A stretch of DNA of 64,000 nt from Alphaproteobacteria bacterium. GTDB lineage: Bacteria; Pseudomonadota; Alphaproteobacteria; Rhizobiales; Rhizobiaceae. The stretch is taken from the NCBI GenBank assembly GCA_024742485.1, contig JANSYK010000001.1, positions 1,054,001 through 1,118,000 on the forward strand. Reading direction: 5' to 3'. A model generated the notes under the pieces. It saw nothing but the letters and a program-made list of their open reading frames with translations. It was not told the DNA's origin and made no database searches. Positions 35,652 to 46,208 of this stretch are shown here, in pieces (position 1 is the stretch's first letter; every line of letters begins with the position of its first letter). Made by a program: the position numbers and the translations under genes.

Positions 35652-36527
35652 ATGGCAGACCATACCCTTGGCGGCGTGATCGCAGCGGTACCGACACCAC
35701 TTGGCGATGACGGACAACCTGATTGCGCGCTGTTTCTCGAGCACGCCCAATGGTCGCTCAACAATGGATGCGATGGGCTTAATGTGCTTGGCACGACCGG
35801 CGAAGCCAACTCCTTGTCCGCCGATCAGCGTAAAACCGTGATGGACGCCGCATCCGACAACCTTGCTAGGGACAGGTTGATGGTCGGCACGGGAACACCC
35901 GATCTGCCGACAACCATCGATCTGACGCGGTTTGCGTATGAAAAGGGATTTGCAGCGGCGCTCGTCTTGCCGCCCTACTATTACAAGCCGGTGTCCGACG
36001 ACGGGCTCTTCGCCTGGTTCGAGGCGCTGATCACTCGGACAAGTGACACGCCGATCCCGATCTACCTCTACAATTTCCCGCAACTGACCGGCATTACATT
36101 TTCAGCCGAGCTTGCCGCCCGCCTGTCCGAGACGTTTCCGCAGCGCATGTTCGGGATGAAGGACAGCTCCGGAAATCTCGAATACGCCGCCAACATAGCC
36201 GGCATCGACGGATTTGATGTCTTCCCGAGCAGCGAAACGGCCCTGGCCAGGGCAAAGCACGACAACTACGCCGGCTGCATATCCGCAACGGTGAATATCA
36301 ATGCACCGCAGGCTGCACGGCTGTGGGCCAATCCGGACGATGACAGCGCGCTGGAATCCGTTACGCAAAGCCGTGGACACATTGCATCGTTTCCACTTGT
36401 CCCAGCCGTCAAGCAGTTGATCGCCAAGCGCATGAACAAGGCGGGATTTGCATCCGTGCTGCCCCCCCTCCTGGCATTGAGCAACGAGCAATGCAGCGCT
36501 CTGGCCAATGGGTTTCGCGAGGCGTAA
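35652..36527 (+). CDS. Dihydrodipicolinate synthase/N-acetylneuraminate lyase-family aldolase
   Basis: 291 residues, TIM-barrel of the DapA family. Key points: GTTGE (47-51), Tyr140 in IYLYNFP, and the Schiff-base lysine Lys170 in FGMKDSSGN. It should cleave or form a 2-oxo acid by a pyruvate-type Schiff base. A biosynthetic DapA is possible, but its place after a ferredoxin and beside an amidohydrolase suggests a catabolic aldolase or dehydratase. ATG follows the fdxA stop directly. Substrate not assigned. Confidence 0.82.
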   Translation: MADHTLGGVIAAVPTPLGDDGQPDCALFLEHAQWSLNNGCDGLNVLGTTGEANSLSADQRKTVMDAASDNLARDRLMVGTGTPDLPTTIDLTRFAYEKGFAAALVLPPYYYKPVSDDGLFAWFEALITRTSDTPIPIYLYNFPQLTGITFSAELAARLSETFPQRMFGMKDSSGNLEYAANIAGIDGFDVFPSSETALARAKHDNYAGCISATVNINAPQAARLWANPDDDSALESVTQSRGHIASFPLVPAVKQLIAKRMNKAGFASVLPPLLALSNEQCSALANGFREA

Positions 36528-36531
36528 GACG

Positions 36532-37938
36532 TCACTCAAAGGCCTGATAGTGTTGACGGATTGCACTGTGCAGCAACCCGGCGATTTTTCGTTCGCCCTG
36601 AAGGCGCGGCACATCAGCCCTCGCCTGTGCGAGCAACTCACGGCACGCCCCGTCAAAATCGATGGTTGTCAACTGTCCTTCGCGCATCACCCAATTGCCA
36701 TCGACAATGAGACCGCTCGCATATTGCGCGCGCATGCGCGTCAGCAGGATCTCTGTCAGCGCGATATCATCAAACAGGAAATCCTCGCACATCCTGTCAT
36801 GGTCAATCAGCGTCAAATCGGTGCTGCTGCCAAAACCTGTGACTTTGCGACCAATCACTGTGGATGCGTGAAACACGCGCTCCGCCTGATAGTCCGGCTC
36901 CATCCGCCTGCCACCATGCAGCATGCGCATCAATCGCATCTCGCGCCACAGATCCTGATCGTCATCCGTTCCTGTTCCGTCAAGGCCGAGTGCAACATCG
37001 AGACCAAGACCGGCGGCCTGCGACAGCGGCGCCACGCCCGAGCGCAATCGCAAATTGGCAGACGGATTGGAAACGAGCTGGACACCCCGATCGCTCAGTA
37101 TTTCGATTTCCCGCCTTTCGAGCTGTACCCCGTGGGCAATCGCCAGTCGGGGCGATAAAAACCCGATATCGTCGAGATAGGTCACGATTCCCTGCGGGAA
37201 ACGTTCATTCAGCCAGCGCCGTTGACGTGGACTTTCCAGCAGGTGCATGTGGATGCGGCGGCCGCTGCCGCGCGACGCCTCCGCAATGGCCTCAAGCAGA
37301 GCATTCGAGCACCATTGCGGACCAATGGGTCCGTATTGCACGTCGACAAGGCCACCTTGATGGCGTCTGGCAATTTCCTCGATTGCCTGAAGCTGCGCCT
37401 CGATGGAGCCGTAACGCGGAATCAACGGTTCCAGCACAGACCAATCTTCCGGCGTCACACTCGCTCGCAATTGGTCCGGGCCGCCATAAGTCCACGGATC
37501 GTGATCCAGCAGCGGGCAGGACAACGCCAGGCGGATCCCCACATCACCGGCGGCGCGCACGACCGCGCTTGCTTCCTCGACCAGTTGATCGACATTGAGC
37601 GAATTGTGGCAGTGCATGGTGATGCCAACACCCGTCTTTGCCAACCGCCCGAACGCCACCAGGGTTTCCAGATAGGGATCTGTTCGTGGGCGCAGCCGCA
37701 GATTGGCGATCCAGCTTTCCAGCGCATCGTCGGCGCAACCAAACCCGAGGGTCCGAATGCCATAGCCATGATCATGGGCGTTGGCGGGACTGGCGACAAC
37801 AAGGCCGGCATCCCATGCGATTCCGCTTTCCTTGACCGATGAAGTGGAACCGCTTCGGATATTCACCCGAACATTACGCTGGACGGGATCACGGCCGGGC
37901 AAGAAGCAATACCGTTCCGCTGTCACACATTCGGACAT
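36532..37938 (-). CDS. Amidohydrolase-family protein, substrate unknown
   Basis: 468 residues. Metal-site HxH at His55/His57 (ANAHDHGYG), further residues in HMHLLES, AHGVQLE and GLDGTGTDDDQD, which match the cytosine deaminase/chlorohydrolase-like branch of amidohydrolases. It likely hydrolyses or deaminates a cyclic nitrogen compound. GGAGG precedes the ATG. It lies 52 bases downstream of a LysR gene on the same strand and may belong to the same transcript. No closer identification is possible from sequence alone. Confidence 0.82.
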   Translation of the reverse strand: MSECVTAERYCFLPGRDPVQRNVRVNIRSGSTSSVKESGIAWDAGLVVASPANAHDHGYGIRTLGFGCADDALESWIANLRLRPRTDPYLETLVAFGRLAKTGVGITMHCHNSLNVDQLVEEASAVVRAAGDVGIRLALSCPLLDHDPWTYGGPDQLRASVTPEDWSVLEPLIPRYGSIEAQLQAIEEIARRHQGGLVDVQYGPIGPQWCSNALLEAIAEASRGSGRRIHMHLLESPRQRRWLNERFPQGIVTYLDDIGFLSPRLAIAHGVQLERREIEILSDRGVQLVSNPSANLRLRSGVAPLSQAAGLGLDVALGLDGTGTDDDQDLWREMRLMRMLHGGRRMEPDYQAERVFHASTVIGRKVTGFGSSTDLTLIDHDRMCEDFLFDDIALTEILLTRMRAQYASGLIVDGNWVMREGQLTTIDFDGACRELLAQARADVPRLQGERKIAGLLHSAIRQHYQAFE

Positions 37939-37990
37939 TCATTCCTCCAGAAGCTGGAACAAAGCAGCCGCATCATCATCCAGCCACCAA

Positions 37991-38899
37991 TCAATGCTGA
38001 TACCGTTCAAGATCCGCCAGTGCTGTGCTGAGTTGTTCCAGCATGGCCTGTGCGGCATGGGTCATCTGTCTTCGTTTCGGCACCAATAGTCCCAGGCGCA
38101 GTGCGCCGAGCTTCGTGCCCGTCAACGGGACACCGACGATGTTGCCGGCGGCGATTTCATCCCAAATGCCAATCGGCGTATAAAACGCCACACCGAGCCC
38201 CATTTTGACCATCGGCCGCAACATCATCAAATGGTTGCTCGTCACCAAAATCCGGCCACTGCGCTGAAGAACGGAGAGTTCAACATCAATCAGGCTGCGA
38301 ATGGGCTCGGTATCCATCTGCAGCAGCAGATTGAATTGAGCGCACTCGGCCAGTGTGACGGAAGCCTTCTCCGCAAGCGGATGCGATTTGGAAACCATGG
38401 CCATCAGTGGCATGGCGACATCGGAGACCAGCATTGTGTCATCTGGATGCGAAATATTGAAGGTGATCCCGATATCCGCCTCGCCTTCAGCCACCATGGT
38501 GGTGATGCGACCATGAGCGCCCGACTGAACACGGAATTCGACACCCGGATGCGCTTTGTGAAAAGCAAAAATCTGTTCGGGAAGAAACTTCACCAGCAGG
38601 CTGTCCAGGCAGGCGATCCGGACCTGGCCGGACTGGACGCCTTTCAATGCGGCAATCTCGCCCTTCAACACACCGAATTCATGCAATGTGGAGTCCGCGT
38701 GGCGTAGAACCTGCTCACCAGCCTGGGTCAGGCGCAGCCCTTTCGGCAAACGTTCAAAGAGCTGCGTGTCCAGTTCCTCTTCGAGTTTCTGAATCTGGCG
38801 GCTGAGTGCCGATGTCGCGACATGCAGCTCTTCAGATGCCTTGCGGATCGACCCGGCGCGCGCGACGGCACAAAAATATTTCAGGATTGCAGCATGCAT
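37991..38899 (-). CDS. LysR-family regulator
   Basis: 302 residues. HTH at the N-terminus (MHAAILKYFCAVARAGSIRKASEELHVATSALSRQIQKLEEELDTQLFER) and a PBP2 effector domain. I start at ATG 38899 with AAGG upstream; the longer frame would run into the repeat at 38919-39011. It is between the CoA/ABC operon upstream and the amidohydrolase downstream, all on the minus strand, so either could be its target. Effector unknown. Confidence 0.87.
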   Translation of the reverse strand: MHAAILKYFCAVARAGSIRKASEELHVATSALSRQIQKLEEELDTQLFERLPKGLRLTQAGEQVLRHADSTLHEFGVLKGEIAALKGVQSGQVRIACLDSLLVKFLPEQIFAFHKAHPGVEFRVQSGAHGRITTMVAEGEADIGITFNISHPDDTMLVSDVAMPLMAMVSKSHPLAEKASVTLAECAQFNLLLQMDTEPIRSLIDVELSVLQRSGRILVTSNHLMMLRPMVKMGLGVAFYTPIGIWDEIAAGNIVGVPLTGTKLGALRLGLLVPKRRQMTHAAQAMLEQLSTALADLERYQH

Positions 38900-38918
38900 C
38901 GGACCGCCTTTATAGCGA

Positions 38919-39011
38919 TTCAGGTTTTGACGGAATCGGCAAAACCTGAATGCATCATCGAAATCAACGACCGGCACCGTTGTCACATGGCTGACACAAC
39001 GTGAAACGGTA
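38919..39011 (-). repeat. Dispersed intergenic repeat, copy C
   Basis: On the minus strand it starts ACCGTTTCACGTTGTGTCAG and ends CCGTCAAAACCTGAA. Read this way it aligns with 59756-59847 along nearly its whole ~92 bases, with the ends best conserved. It also contains the inverted repeat TTCAGGTTTT (38919-38928)/AAAACCTGAA (38941-38950). It sits between the enoyl-CoA hydratase gene and the LysR gene. Confidence 0.75.
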
Positions 39012-39051
39012 TGGGGTCAGGACCCTCGCTCAGATGGACGATACGCAATCT

Positions 39052-39825
39052 CTATCGGCCAGACCAGACCGGAGCCCTCTTCTCCTGAAACGCCTTGACC
39101 CCCTCAACGGCGTCTTCGCTCTCCAATGCACGGATCAGTGCCGGCGACTTGAGAGAGTGCGCCTCATCGGGCCTGAGGTGCTCGGTCCGGTTGACCGTTT
39201 GCTTGATGGCCCGCAGCGACAGAGGCGCATTGGCGAGGATGTCGGCAACCCAGCGATCAACCACCGCATCAAGCTGGTCGGGAGCCGCAACCTCGTTGAC
39301 CAGGCCGAAACGCGCCAGTTCCTCGGCACCAACCTGCCGCCCGGTGAGCATCATGCCCATTGCCAGATTATGGGGCATCTTGCGTTGCAACATGATCATG
39401 CCACCATCGAGTGGCATGCGACCGACCCGACCTTCGGGGAGACCGAAGCGGGCCTTTTCCGACGCAATAACGATATCGCAGCCGAGCACCATTTCAAAAC
39501 CGCCGCCGAGCGCAAAACCGTTGACCCGGGCGACAACCGGCAGGTCCAGTGAGCGGCGAAAACACAGGCCGCCAAATCCGTTGGGCCGCGTTTCAGCCCA
39601 GTAATGCAATCCGGATTTGCTGACATCCTTCATGTCGGCGCCAACACAAAAGGCCTTTTCGCCAGCACCCGTCACCACGATGCATGACACATCTTCGCGT
39701 GTTTCCAGATCAAGCCAGATCTTGTCGAGCTCGCGCTCGGACGCCGCATCGATGGCGTTCAGCCGTTCAGGCCGATCGATGGTGACACGGGCAACGCGGT
39801 CGGCAACGGTCAGTTCAATGCTCAT
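39052..39825 (-). CDS. Enoyl-CoA hydratase/isomerase-family protein
   Basis: 257 residues of the crotonase family. Oxyanion-hole segments are GAGEKAFCVGADMKD and NGFALGGGFEMVLG; the glutamate in FGLPEGRVGRMPLDGG stands where hydratases hold a catalytic acid. The sequence is closest in feel to carnitinyl-CoA dehydratase-type enzymes. It probably hydrates or isomerises the CoA ester made by the CaiB-type enzyme encoded just upstream, with which it overlaps by ATGA. Last gene of the operon. Confidence 0.87.
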   Translation of the reverse strand: MSIELTVADRVARVTIDRPERLNAIDAASERELDKIWLDLETREDVSCIVVTGAGEKAFCVGADMKDVSKSGLHYWAETRPNGFGGLCFRRSLDLPVVARVNGFALGGGFEMVLGCDIVIASEKARFGLPEGRVGRMPLDGGMIMLQRKMPHNLAMGMMLTGRQVGAEELARFGLVNEVAAPDQLDAVVDRWVADILANAPLSLRAIKQTVNRTEHLRPDEAHSLKSPALIRALESEDAVEGVKAFQEKRAPVWSGR

Positions 39826-40982
39826 TTGGCGCCTGCCGCGGCCAGCGGTGCCACATCGCTCAGCAGCTCATCATTGTGCTGGCCGAGCTCGGGCGGATGG
39901 ATACGCACCGTCACCGGCGCGGCTGACATATCGATCGGCGAGCCGATCAGCCTGACCGGTCCGGCATCGGTCCGGCCCGCCTCCAGGATCAGATTGTTGA
40001 CGATGGTCTGTTCGTCCTCCAGCGCCTCCTCAAGGCTCTTGACCAGAGAACAAAGTATGTCGACCCCCTCCAAACGCTCAATCCAGTGCGCCGCACTGTC
40101 TTGCGCGAAGCGATCACGGAAAATCTTCTGCAATTCCGGTCGATGGGCAGCCTGCGAGTCGAAATCCGCATAGCGGGGGTTTTGCGACAGATCCTCAATT
40201 TCCAGCGCGTTGCAGATGTCCTGCAGCGGATTGGGCTTGAACGCACCGACCATCGCAATCGGCCGGTCGGTCGTCTCGAAAACACCGGTCAGCGGGAACG
40301 CAGCCCAGTTGAGCTCCTTGCCGCGCATCATGCGCACGGCCGCTTCCTGCATCTGCATGGCGATCATCGACGAATAGAGGCTGACAGCCACCTGCTGTCC
40401 CTGCCCCGTCTTGTCGCGCTGCAGAAGCGCCAGCAAAATACCCTGCACCAGATGCATGCCCGCCGAGTAGTCGCACAATGTCGTGGCATAGATGGCTGTC
40501 GGATGGGTGTTGTCAGCCTTGCGGGCCATCACGCCGGACATCGCCTGGGCCAGCACGTCCTGACCGCCCTTGTGCTGATACGGTCCCTCAAGACCAAAAC
40601 CCGTACCAACCGCGAATATCAAACGCGGATTGCGCTTCTTGAGGTCCTCATAGCCGAAACCCATTCGCTCCATCACGCCGGGCCGGAAATTGTTGACGAC
40701 CACATCCGCGCTGTCGATCAATTCGAGAACCCGGGCGCGCGCCTCGTCGAGTTTCAGGTTCAATGCAAGGCTCTTCTTGTTCCGGTTCAGCGAACTGAAC
40801 ACCGGATTCTTCAAGCCATCGGGATCCGAGCCGAGGGACCAGCGCGAGAGATCACCGATCTTTTCCTTCTCGATCTTGATGACATCGGCACCGTAGTCGG
40901 CCAGAACCTGCGTGCAGCATGGCCCGAGCATCACCTGCGTGAAATCGATCACGCGCACTCCATCAAGCGGTAGCGGTGTCAT
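39822..40982 (-). CDS. CaiB/BaiF family CoA-transferase
   Basis: 386 residues of the class III CoA-transferases. N-terminal MTPLPLDGVRVIDFTQVMLGPCCTQVLADYGADVIKIEK, with the catalytic aspartate at Asp142 (HKGGQDVLAQAMSG). It moves CoA from one acid to another, activating the imported acid of this operon. Overlaps the FAD oxidoreductase gene and the enoyl-CoA hydratase gene by ATGA on each side. Substrate unknown. Confidence 0.9.
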   Translation of the reverse strand: MTPLPLDGVRVIDFTQVMLGPCCTQVLADYGADVIKIEKEKIGDLSRWSLGSDPDGLKNPVFSSLNRNKKSLALNLKLDEARARVLELIDSADVVVNNFRPGVMERMGFGYEDLKKRNPRLIFAVGTGFGLEGPYQHKGGQDVLAQAMSGVMARKADNTHPTAIYATTLCDYSAGMHLVQGILLALLQRDKTGQGQQVAVSLYSSMIAMQMQEAAVRMMRGKELNWAAFPLTGVFETTDRPIAMVGAFKPNPLQDICNALEIEDLSQNPRYADFDSQAAHRPELQKIFRDRFAQDSAAHWIERLEGVDILCSLVKSLEEALEDEQTIVNNLILEAGRTDAGPVRLIGSPIDMSAAPVTVRIHPPELGQHNDELLSDVAPLAAAGAK

Positions 40983-42352
40983 TCGGCGGCCTCCTGGGTC
41001 AAAGCGTTGGTTGACGGCACGTCTCCTGGATCAGCACCCTGCTCGCGCATTTTCTTCTGGATCAGCGCGACGTCTGCATTTCGCACCGTGCGACCGGCAT
41101 TCAATGCGACCGTTGCGGCGACCCCGGCCGCTTCACCCATTGCCATGCAAGGCGGGATTTCGCGGCTGGATTTCTGGGCCTGCGGCGTCGCGGAATAGTG
41201 CCGGCCGGCAACCAGAAGCTGGTCGATATCCTGCGGCACCATTGCCCGGTATGGCGTATAATAATCCCGCCCGCGGCAAACCGTGTCGGCAAAATGGCGC
41301 CGTGACATCACATCCTGCTTGGTAACGACATATTCGCCCTCGAGCTGACGCGTCTGTCGCACACCGGTCTGGGGCGCAAAATCCACCACATAGGCGTTTT
41401 CAAATCCCGGGAGGTTTTCATGGGCAAAAGCCAGCAGCTTGTCCATCCGCCTGCGGCCTTCGAATTCGGCCGTCGTCAGATCCTCGACCTTGGTTCCGCT
41501 GAGCTTCGGCATATGCGGGCAATTGAGCCAGACGACACCGGGCAGCGGTGTCTTGAGCCACCAATAGTTCCAGCAACCGCCGATCAACCTCTTGGCTTCA
41601 TGGTCGACCTTGGCGAATTCTTCGGGATTTTCGTACTGGTAACGCTCGGCGCGATCCGTGTCGACACCGCCCCAGCGTGACACCGTGGTCAGGATGAATG
41701 TCCCCTCCTGGAATTTCGCGCCGGCACTGGCGGCAACATCAAGATCGCCGCTTGTGTCGATCACCACGTCACCCATGATGGCCTGCCGCCCATCCTTCGT
41801 TTCGCAGATGACGCCTTTGATCGCGCCATCTTCGACAATCGCCGAAGAGAACCAGCTGTGCAGGCGCAGCTTGACACCCGATTCCTCGATAACGTCATTC
41901 GCGGCACGCTTGTAGCCGTCCGGGTCAAAGGCGGCTGCGTAGCACACCGGATGTGGCATCGATTGGGTGTGAAAGTCGAAAACGCCCCAGCGGGACCATT
42001 TTTCCCACATTTCCTGGGTCGCGCGGACATCGTGCTGCCGGTCCCGGTCGGGTGGCGCCACGCACAAACCCATCCGTTCCATGCGCTCGATCATTTCCAT
42101 GCAGATACCGCGTACGGTGATCTCCAGGTCATTGTGCATGTCATCCAGGATCAACACCATCCCGCCGGTGGCCAGCCCGCCAAGATAGGCATAACGCTCC
42201 AGCAGGGTGACCGACGCGCCGTTGCGGGCTGCCGAGACTGCGGCGGAGACACCGGCCGGTCCACCACCAACAACCACGACATCCGACCGATCGACGATTT
42301 TGGCTTCTCGAGCCGCTTCTTGGACTGTTTTAACGTTCATCAGGGACTCCAT
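40979..42352 (-). CDS. FAD-dependent oxidoreductase
   Basis: About 457 residues. Dinucleotide-binding motif VVVVGGGPAGVSAAVSAARNGASVTLLER near residue 28, a GGLATGGMV loop, and the C-terminal FAD segment DQLLVAGRHYSATPQAQ...CMAMGEAAGVAATVAL, typical of the PF12831-like group. It may oxidise the imported compound before CoA transfer. The start is ambiguous: ATG at 42352 has GAGG about 5 bases upstream and ATG at 42340 has GGAG 6 bases upstream; a TTG at 42373 is less likely. It follows the ABC permease by 60 bases. Confidence 0.83.
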   Translation of the reverse strand: MESLMNVKTVQEAAREAKIVDRSDVVVVGGGPAGVSAAVSAARNGASVTLLERYAYLGGLATGGMVLILDDMHNDLEITVRGICMEMIERMERMGLCVAPPDRDRQHDVRATQEMWEKWSRWGVFDFHTQSMPHPVCYAAAFDPDGYKRAANDVIEESGVKLRLHSWFSSAIVEDGAIKGVICETKDGRQAIMGDVVIDTSGDLDVAASAGAKFQEGTFILTTVSRWGGVDTDRAERYQYENPEEFAKVDHEAKRLIGGCWNYWWLKTPLPGVVWLNCPHMPKLSGTKVEDLTTAEFEGRRRMDKLLAFAHENLPGFENAYVVDFAPQTGVRQTRQLEGEYVVTKQDVMSRRHFADTVCRGRDYYTPYRAMVPQDIDQLLVAGRHYSATPQAQKSSREIPPCMAMGEAAGVAATVALNAGRTVRNADVALIQKKMREQGADPGDVPSTNALTQEAAE

Positions 42353-42412
42353 CATTTCCTCGGACCAATTCAATGGCCAGACAGTTCAAACCCGTTCCGG
42401 ACGCGCCGGATG

Positions 42413-43225
42413 CTAGTGCACCGCGGGGGCTTTCCAGCGTATGAAATATTTTTCGGCAATCGAGACGAGAGCAAACAGACAGACCGCCAACAGGGCCGCC
42501 GTAAAGACCGTTGCATAGAGCAGCGGTGAGCGGAAATTGTAGGTTGCCTCGATGATCAATGCGCCAAGTCCGAAGTTCGACCCGATCCACTCCGCAACGA
42601 TCGCACCGATGACGCAGGTCGTGCTGGCGATTTTCAATGCCGCAAAAAGAAACGGCAACGAACTCTGCAAACGGACCTTCCAGAAGACTTCGGAATTGGT
42701 CGCAGACAGCACCCGCATGAGATCCAGCGTTGCCGGATTGACCGCCTTCAGACCGCGAACCATGTTGACCAGTGTCGGAAAGAAGCAGATCAGCGCAGCA
42801 ATGATGATCTTCGGTGCCAGGCCGTTGCCGAAAATCAGCACCAGGATCGGGGCAACGGCAATAATCGGAATCGTGTTGATGAAAACGGCGATCGGATAAA
42901 AGGCACGTTCAGCTGTCATGCTGTGAACGAACAGAACAGCCAGCAATATGGCGATCAGATTGCCGAAAACAAAGCCCAGAAGGGCTTCGAAAAAGGTCGG
43001 CCAGAAATTGTTGAAGAGGACCGCTGCATTTTCCTGAAATGCGCCCAGCACCTCGAACGGTCCAGGTGCCATGTAAGTCGGCACCGAAAACCCCCAGACG
43101 ATGCCCTGCCACAGGGCGATGAGACCGATGACGGCTATGATCGCGGGCAGTTTCTCACGACTCTTTTCAAACCAGGCAAAAGAAGATCCGGAATTTGCCG
43201 AGCGGTCTTGTGCAATATCGGTCAC
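42413..43225 (-). CDS. ABC transporter permease (SsuC/TauC-like, NMT1-type system)
   Basis: About 270 residues with six membrane segments (LPAIIAVIGLIALWQGIVWGF, ALLGFVFGNLIAILLAVLFV, PIAVFINTIPIIAVAPILVLIFG and others). The FPTLVNMVRGLKAVNPATLDLMRVLSATNSEVFWKVRLQSSLPFLFAALKIA loop is the ATPase contact. The start is either GTG at 43225 (GGAGG 10 bases upstream) or GTG at 43234, which overlaps the ATPase stop. Part of a nitrate/sulfonate/taurine-type importer. Confidence 0.88.
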   Translation of the reverse strand: MTDIAQDRSANSGSSFAWFEKSREKLPAIIAVIGLIALWQGIVWGFSVPTYMAPGPFEVLGAFQENAAVLFNNFWPTFFEALLGFVFGNLIAILLAVLFVHSMTAERAFYPIAVFINTIPIIAVAPILVLIFGNGLAPKIIIAALICFFPTLVNMVRGLKAVNPATLDLMRVLSATNSEVFWKVRLQSSLPFLFAALKIASTTCVIGAIVAEWIGSNFGLGALIIEATYNFRSPLLYATVFTAALLAVCLFALVSIAEKYFIRWKAPAVH

Positions 43226-43227
43226 GG

Positions 43228-44034
<807 letters not shown>

Positions 44035-44040
44035 CGTGGT

Positions 44041-45075
44041 TTATCCGACTTTCTTGCGCGTGTCGGCAGTGGCGTCGAGGATCGATGTTGTCATGACCTG
44101 GTCAACGGTCGGCACATCACCCTTGAACTGCCCCAGCTTTGCATAGACATCGACCTGTGACTGCCAGTTCGCCTTGTTCATGGCTGCCCAGCCTTCCTTG
44201 GCGGTCGTTGCATCAAAGCTGAAGCCCAGAACACCGCCGACGGCTTCAAGCTCGGCTTCCTTGTTCAGGTTCGGATAGGTCGACACCAGAATGTCGACCG
44301 CCTCTTCCGGATTGTCCTTGGCATAACCCCAGCCCATGGCGGAACCACGAAGGAAGTTGGCCAGTACATCCGAATGTTTGTCCAGCGTATCATCGGTTGT
44401 GTAATAGACATTCGCGTAAAGCTGGATACCGGCATCCCAAAGCATCATGTCGACCCGGTCTTCACCCAAAATCTTGAGGGCGTTGGTGTTGGTCAGCCAG
44501 CCTGTGACCGCCTGCGCCTGTCCGGTCAACAGCTGGTTCATGTCCGAACCCATATTGACGATTTCCACCTGGTCTTCGGCGATATTGTTTTGCGCCAGCA
44601 GCGCCCGCAGAAGAATGTAGGCCGTTGGCTGGGTTGCAATCGTTTTGCCGATCATGTCCTTCGGCTCACGAATGGCAGCGCTTTCAAGCGAGAAATAGGT
44701 GAAGGGGTGCTTCTGATATCCGGCGGCAAAGGCCTTGATCGGAATACCTGCGGAGCGCGCCAGCATGATGGACGGGCTGGAGGAAATCTGGCCGAGCGTC
44801 GATTGACCGGCTGCGACACCGCCGACACCGTCCACATTCGGTCCGCCCGGCGTGATCTGCAGATCGATGCCCTTGTCCTTGTAGAAGCCCTTGGCCTGTG
44901 CAACCGTTTCGCCGAGAATACCGTTCGACGCCAGCCAGCCAAGCTGCATCTTAACCGTGGCCATGTCTGCCGAGGATGCAGGCGCCACCCCGATCAGGCT
45001 CTGCGTGGCGGCCAATCCGCCCAACGCACCGGCATATCGAAACAGATCGCGGCGGTTCATTGTCATTTTGCTCAT
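44041..45075 (-). CDS. NMT1-type ABC substrate-binding protein with Tat-like signal
   Basis: 344 residues. The N-terminus has MNRRDLFRYAGALGGLAATQSLIGVAPASSA, a twin-arginine signal (RRDLF). The mature part (VKMQLGWLASNGILGETVAQAKGFYKDKGIDLQITPGGPN) is of the NMT1/thiamine-precursor/sulfonate-binding type. Ligands of this group include sulfonates, pyrimidine precursors and aromatic acids. Here the operon continues with FAD oxidoreductase, CoA-transferase and enoyl-CoA hydratase, pointing to an organic acid. GGGAGC lies 7 bases before the ATG. First gene of the operon. Confidence 0.88.
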   Translation of the reverse strand: MSKMTMNRRDLFRYAGALGGLAATQSLIGVAPASSADMATVKMQLGWLASNGILGETVAQAKGFYKDKGIDLQITPGGPNVDGVGGVAAGQSTLGQISSSPSIMLARSAGIPIKAFAAGYQKHPFTYFSLESAAIREPKDMIGKTIATQPTAYILLRALLAQNNIAEDQVEIVNMGSDMNQLLTGQAQAVTGWLTNTNALKILGEDRVDMMLWDAGIQLYANVYYTTDDTLDKHSDVLANFLRGSAMGWGYAKDNPEEAVDILVSTYPNLNKEAELEAVGGVLGFSFDATTAKEGWAAMNKANWQSQVDVYAKLGQFKGDVPTVDQVMTTSILDATADTRKKVG

Positions 45076-45362
45076 CTACTGTGCTCCCAAAATCCGCTTA
45101 TTTCAGCGTGAAAATGTCGCGCCAGAACGGCGCCGGGAAAGAATGAACAAGCGAAGCGTTCGAATAAAGAACTATTTTTCGTTTATTCCGTTGCCAAAAA
45201 GGCAATGCAAACTAGCCAGTTGATCTCCTTGACTCAATCGGCAGACACCATCATTTGGATCACCTGCGGGCGCGGCATAGGGTCAATTTGAACGGGATGC
45301 GCTACAGTTGTCCAGCGTCCCACGATCGGCCCAACGCGCAAACTCACGAGGAGAAACAAGAC

Positions 45363-46157
45363 ATGTCGAGATTGTTGGTCAAACCAAGTGGTACGCACGG
45401 CAAAATCGTTCATATCACGCCGCAAAGCGCCGGCTGGGACTATGTCGGCTTTGATCTTCATCGCCTTCATCCGGGTGAAACAGTTGCCGAACAGACCGCG
45501 GGTCGCGAAGTCTGCCTCGTCTTTGTGAGTGGCAAAGGGTCGGCACAGGCCGGAGACACGGATTTTGGCAGCCTCGGCGAAAGAATGTCTCCGTTCGAAG
45601 GCACGCCATCAGCCATCTATCTGCCAGCCAACACGCCTTGGTTGGTAACCGCTGAAACCGAATTGGAACTTGCCGTCTGCTCCGCTCCCGATGAAAGCGG
45701 GTCGCTGGCGCCAAGGCTGATCGCCCCGGCGGATCTGAGCCGGGAAACTCGTGGCCAGGGCACAAACACCCGATATGTCACCAATATTCTTTCCGAGGAC
45801 CAGCCCGCACAATCCTTGTTGGTTGTGGAGGTGATCACCCCTGGGGGGCACACATCCTCCTACCCGCCGCACAAGCATGACCAGGATAATCTGCCACATG
45901 AATCACGGCTTGAGGAAACCTACTATCACCGTCTCAATCCGGCGCAGGGCTTTGCTTTTCAGCGGGTCTATACCGATGACCGGTCACTGGACGAAGCAAT
46001 GGCAATCGAGGATGGCGTCACGACGCTGGTGCCCCGCGGCTACCACCCCTGCGCCGCGTGCCACGGCTATGATCTTTACTATCTCAATGTGATGGCAGGT
46101 CCGAAGCGCACGTGGAAATTCCACAACGCGGTTGAACATGAGTGGCTGCTTGCATAG
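45363..46157 (+). CDS. iolB: 5-deoxy-glucuronate isomerase
   Basis: 264 residues of the IolB cupin family. Recognisable parts: GWDYVGFDLHRLHPGETVAEQTAGREVCLVFVSGKG, the metal-binding histidines in SSYPPHKHD, and LEETYYHRLNPAQGFAFQRVYTDDRSLDE. It isomerises 5-deoxy-glucuronate to 2-deoxy-5-keto-gluconate in myo-inositol breakdown. AGGAG precedes the ATG at 45363. No other iol gene is in the window, so it is an isolated member here; rhizobia often split iol genes. Divergent from the NMT1 transporter. Confidence 0.92.
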   Translation: MSRLLVKPSGTHGKIVHITPQSAGWDYVGFDLHRLHPGETVAEQTAGREVCLVFVSGKGSAQAGDTDFGSLGERMSPFEGTPSAIYLPANTPWLVTAETELELAVCSAPDESGSLAPRLIAPADLSRETRGQGTNTRYVTNILSEDQPAQSLLVVEVITPGGHTSSYPPHKHDQDNLPHESRLEETYYHRLNPAQGFAFQRVYTDDRSLDEAMAIEDGVTTLVPRGYHPCAACHGYDLYYLNVMAGPKRTWKFHNAVEHEWLLA

Positions 46158-46208
46158 GGGCAACACCGCGCCCAACTCCCCTCAATGGCCAAAATTCGAT
46201 TGATGGGA

